NCBI GenBank assembly: GCA_900318195.1
Contig: ONJR01000011.1
Span: 1 to 35,409, forward strand
From: an uncultured Planctomycetota bacterium
Lineage (GTDB): Bacteria > Planctomycetota > Planctomycetia > Pirellulales > Thermoguttaceae
Length of the DNA stretch: 35,409 bases
Direction of reading: 5' to 3'
A program made the position numbers and the translations under genes. Position 1 is the first letter of the stretch. Each line of letters opens with the position of its first letter. Positions 33,248 through 35,409 of this stretch are shown piece by piece. The notes under the pieces were generated by a model, which was not told the DNA's origin, searched no databases, and saw only the letters and a program-made list of their open reading frames with translations.

Positions 33248-34813
33248 ATGCCAAGAAGAAACGTTATTTACACGATTATAGTCGCGCTAATATGCCTCTT
33301 TATCGCCGCAAGATCATCCTTTAAGGAGCAGATTGTGAGAAACGTCGGGAGGCTCATTGCAGACAACTCGATCGAGGCGCCGAGTTCTACGAATCTCATG
33401 CAGGGCGCGCTCGCGGGAATGGCTAACGCGGTTGGCGACGCTCCCTACACCGCATATCTGCCGCCGCAAGATCAAGAGGAATACCTTAGGGACATGGACG
33501 GACAATACGCCGGCGTCGGAATGGCAAATTTCGTTAAAGACGCTGCCTCTGGGGAATTCTACTTTGTGCCGATAGCCAACTCGCCCGCGTCCGACGCAGG
33601 ACTGAAATTTGGCGATCGACTCGTCGCTATCGACGGACGCAACGTCGATGAAACGTCCCTCTTTGAGTTGGTGAGCAACTTGCGCGGCAAGGAAAATTCA
33701 AGTGTGGAGCTTACTATCCGACCGCAAGCGCATATTAATACCGACGAGCGCCGCGCGGAAGGGGCTAACGACGACGAACAGAAAACTCAGCGAAATGGAA
33801 CGCACGACGAGGAGGTGGTTACTAAGACCCTTGAACGCAGAGTTATTCAGCAGGACGTCGTGCTAGGCGATCGACGCGACGAGCAAGGAAATTGGATTTA
33901 TACGTTGCAGTCGCACCCAGACGTTGGATACGTCGCGGTCGAACAATTTACGAGTTCAGTCGCGACACTTTTTGCGGAAGCTCTCAAGAAGCTAGAAAGC
34001 GAACAAATAGAAAAAGTCATTTTGGATTTCCGCAATAATCCGGGCGGAAGTTTAATTGACGCCGTCGAAATATGCAATTCGCTACTTGCCAGCGGTTCGC
34101 CGATTGTCGAAACGCGCAACGTCAAGGGCGCGTCCCATAAATACTACGCACGCTACAACACCCAGCGGCGCTTTAAAATTGCCCTGCTAGTCAACGGAGC
34201 GAGCGCAAGCGCGGCGGAAATCGTCGCCGCCGCTTTGCAGGACGCGGGGATCGCTGTCGTCGTTGGCGAACGAACTTATGGAAAAGGAACGGTGCAATCG
34301 GTATACGAGATACCTGGTAAAATGGGAATTCTTCACATGACGACCGCGTCTTTCTGGCGCCCCTCAGGACGACCGATTCACAGAAAGCACGACGCAACTT
34401 CTGAGGACGAATGGGGCGTCACGCCAGATCAGGGGTATGAGACGAAGCTCACGTCGGCGCAACGCTTCTACACGAACTGGACGCGAAGAGTGCGCGTCTC
34501 AGAGAATAACGCTAAAGCGGCGAATGCAGACGCCTTCGCGCTAATGACAAAAGAGACCGTTGCGCTACTCGACGCATTAGAGAACGGCGCGCCGATTGAA
34601 CGCGCAGAAGCAGCCTTCGAATTGGGAGTCGAGCCAGAGTCGTTGCAATTAAGCGCGAAAGACGGTCAAACCGACCAAGAAGGCGCTCAATCGAAGTCAG
34701 AAGACGCGACTGGAAATCGAAAAGACGATAAGCGCGAGACCTTCAAACCGTTAGGACGCGCGCCATATTTCGATCCACAGTTGGATCGCGCGCTAGACTA
34801 TTTAAACAACTAG
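33248..34813 (+). CDS. S41 C-terminal-processing peptidase (CtpA/Prc type)
   Basis: The 521-residue protease has a membrane anchor or signal (VIYTIIVALICLFIAA), a PDZ domain at about 85-165 (YAGVGMANFVKDAASGE, SPASDAGLKFGDRLVAIDGR) interrupted late by a charged loop (about 165-200), and the S41 core. VNGASASAAE carries Ser321, GERTYGKGTVQ carries Lys346 and Gln350. The spacing of 25 and 4 is the same as the Ser430-Lys455-Gln459 set of E. coli Prc, which supports an active Ser/Lys dyad. Such enzymes trim C-termini of envelope proteins. The acidic, Gln-rich tail is unusual. The ribosome site is poor. The next gene starts 45 bases later. Confidence 0.92.
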   Translation: MPRRNVIYTIIVALICLFIAARSSFKEQIVRNVGRLIADNSIEAPSSTNLMQGALAGMANAVGDAPYTAYLPPQDQEEYLRDMDGQYAGVGMANFVKDAASGEFYFVPIANSPASDAGLKFGDRLVAIDGRNVDETSLFELVSNLRGKENSSVELTIRPQAHINTDERRAEGANDDEQKTQRNGTHDEEVVTKTLERRVIQQDVVLGDRRDEQGNWIYTLQSHPDVGYVAVEQFTSSVATLFAEALKKLESEQIEKVILDFRNNPGGSLIDAVEICNSLLASGSPIVETRNVKGASHKYYARYNTQRRFKIALLVNGASASAAEIVAAALQDAGIAVVVGERTYGKGTVQSVYEIPGKMGILHMTTASFWRPSGRPIHRKHDATSEDEWGVTPDQGYETKLTSAQRFYTNWTRRVRVSENNAKAANADAFALMTKETVALLDALENGAPIERAEAAFELGVEPESLQLSAKDGQTDQEGAQSKSEDATGNRKDDKRETFKPLGRAPYFDPQLDRALDYLNN

Positions 34814-34858
34814 AAACCCTGAATACAAGGTTCGCTTTAATACGCAAGGAGAACGCTC

Positions 34859-35409
34859 ATGACGAATATTTTGCGTGCGACGCTCTTGGCGCTCGCAACG
34901 TTAATCGCAACGACCGCATGCTACGTCCAAGCGGGTGAAACGCTCACGCTTGCTGACGCAGGCAAGTCAGAATATGCGATCGTTATCCCGGAAACTGCAA
35001 CCGACGTTCAGCAGACGGCGGCGAAGGAGTTGCAAAACTTCTTTAAGCAAGTTACCGGCGCAGAACTGCCCATTATCAAGCCGAACGATATTCCAAACGG
35101 CGTCGACCTAGATACTTTCAAAGGCGCTAAATACTTCATTCTTGGTCCTGGCGCTCTTTCACAACGCGCGCTCAAAGAGCTCGACGAGTCAAAGGTAGAA
35201 TACGACGGCGTTATTCTCAAGAACGTCGGAGATTCCATTGTACTTTCAGGCGCGCCGTTGCGCGGAGCTTTGTACGCCGTATATGAATTCCTGGAAACGA
35301 AGCTCGGTTGCAGATGGTGGACTTCAACCGAGTCGACTATTCCTAAGACCCCGAATCTTAAAATCGACGCCGACCTCAACGTCAACTACGCCCCGAAACT
35401 CGTATACCG
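34859..35409 (+). CDS. DUF4838/GH67-N-like secreted protein, N-terminal part
   Basis: This gene starts at the ATG at 34859 after AAGGAG and runs off the right edge, with 183 codons visible. A signal peptide (LRATLLALATLIATTACYVQAG) leads. The domain that follows has the alpha-glucuronidase-N pattern: EYAIVIPETATDVQQTAAKELQNFF as a helix pair, TGAELPII, KYFILGPGALS, YDGVILKNVGDSIVLSGAP and RGALYAVYEFLETKLGCRWW. This arrangement ending in LGCRWWT is typical of DUF4838 proteins, proposed to act on polysaccharides such as glucuronoxylan or host glycans. The catalytic part is outside the window, so the activity cannot be checked. It is likely in one transcript with the S41 gene. Confidence 0.8.
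   Translation, partial: MTNILRATLLALATLIATTACYVQAGETLTLADAGKSEYAIVIPETATDVQQTAAKELQNFFKQVTGAELPIIKPNDIPNGVDLDTFKGAKYFILGPGALSQRALKELDESKVEYDGVILKNVGDSIVLSGAPLRGALYAVYEFLETKLGCRWWTSTESTIPKTPNLKIDADLNVNYAPKLVY

Overview
The window looks like a chromosomal segment of a Planctomycetota bacterium, probably from a gut- or animal-associated lineage. This placement is inference: base composition is near balanced with a heavy excess of alternating GC/CG tracts, and there are an ECF sigma/anti-sigma/PDZ module with a planctomycete-type anti-sigma C-terminus, two sialate O-acetylesterase-like enzymes, a Tat-exported sugar isomerase, a DUF2760 protein and a DUF4838 glycosidase-like protein. Genes are densely packed and there is no sign of phage, transposon, CRISPR or rRNA.

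Layout. 1-118 is the start of a leftward HMA-domain (copper ATPase or chaperone) gene. 318-1796 is a secreted SGNH/sialate O-acetylesterase, convergent with a leftward block of cysA, cysW and a secreted BON-like protein (1903-5337). A tRNA with a CAT anticodon, having its own promoter and terminator, sits at 5557-5629. Leftward M16-like and GNAT genes follow (5678-7645). A rightward stress module of ECF sigma factor, membrane anti-sigma factor and PDZ protein fills 7893-11065. A leftward run covers 11152-18805: prepilin-peptidase-like protein, Tat-exported glutaminyl cyclase, UvrA, LarC and a class C beta-lactamase-like hydrolase, listed in coordinate order (transcription runs the other way). 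A second leftward unit is valS-hisI-hisG (23459 to 18954), with a strong promoter and a clear terminator, preceded by a DUF2760 gene with its own promoter.

From 24565 the genes run right: Tat-exported sugar isomerase/epimerase, YqhD-like alcohol dehydrogenase, a second acetylesterase-like protein and a protein made of three STN-like modules. A leftward pair follows: an MFS transporter downstream of a C25 (gingipain-like) peptidase. The C25 gene is divergent from an S41 C-terminal-processing peptidase, behind which a DUF4838/GH67-N-like secreted protein runs off the window end.

How it fits together. Much of the non-housekeeping content faces the cell envelope or exterior: glycan de-acetylation and degradation, protein processing (S41, C25, M16, glutaminyl cyclase, PDZ) and an ECF signalling cassette. 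Three enzyme families appear in forms lacking expected catalytic residues (M16, prepilin peptidase, second acetylesterase), the most consistent oddity here. Six promoter pairs read with a 16-bp spacer. I did not find a defence system or a clearly new multi-gene system; the best leads are the degenerate enzymes, the STN-triplet protein, the His-repeat LarC and the ECF/PDZ module.
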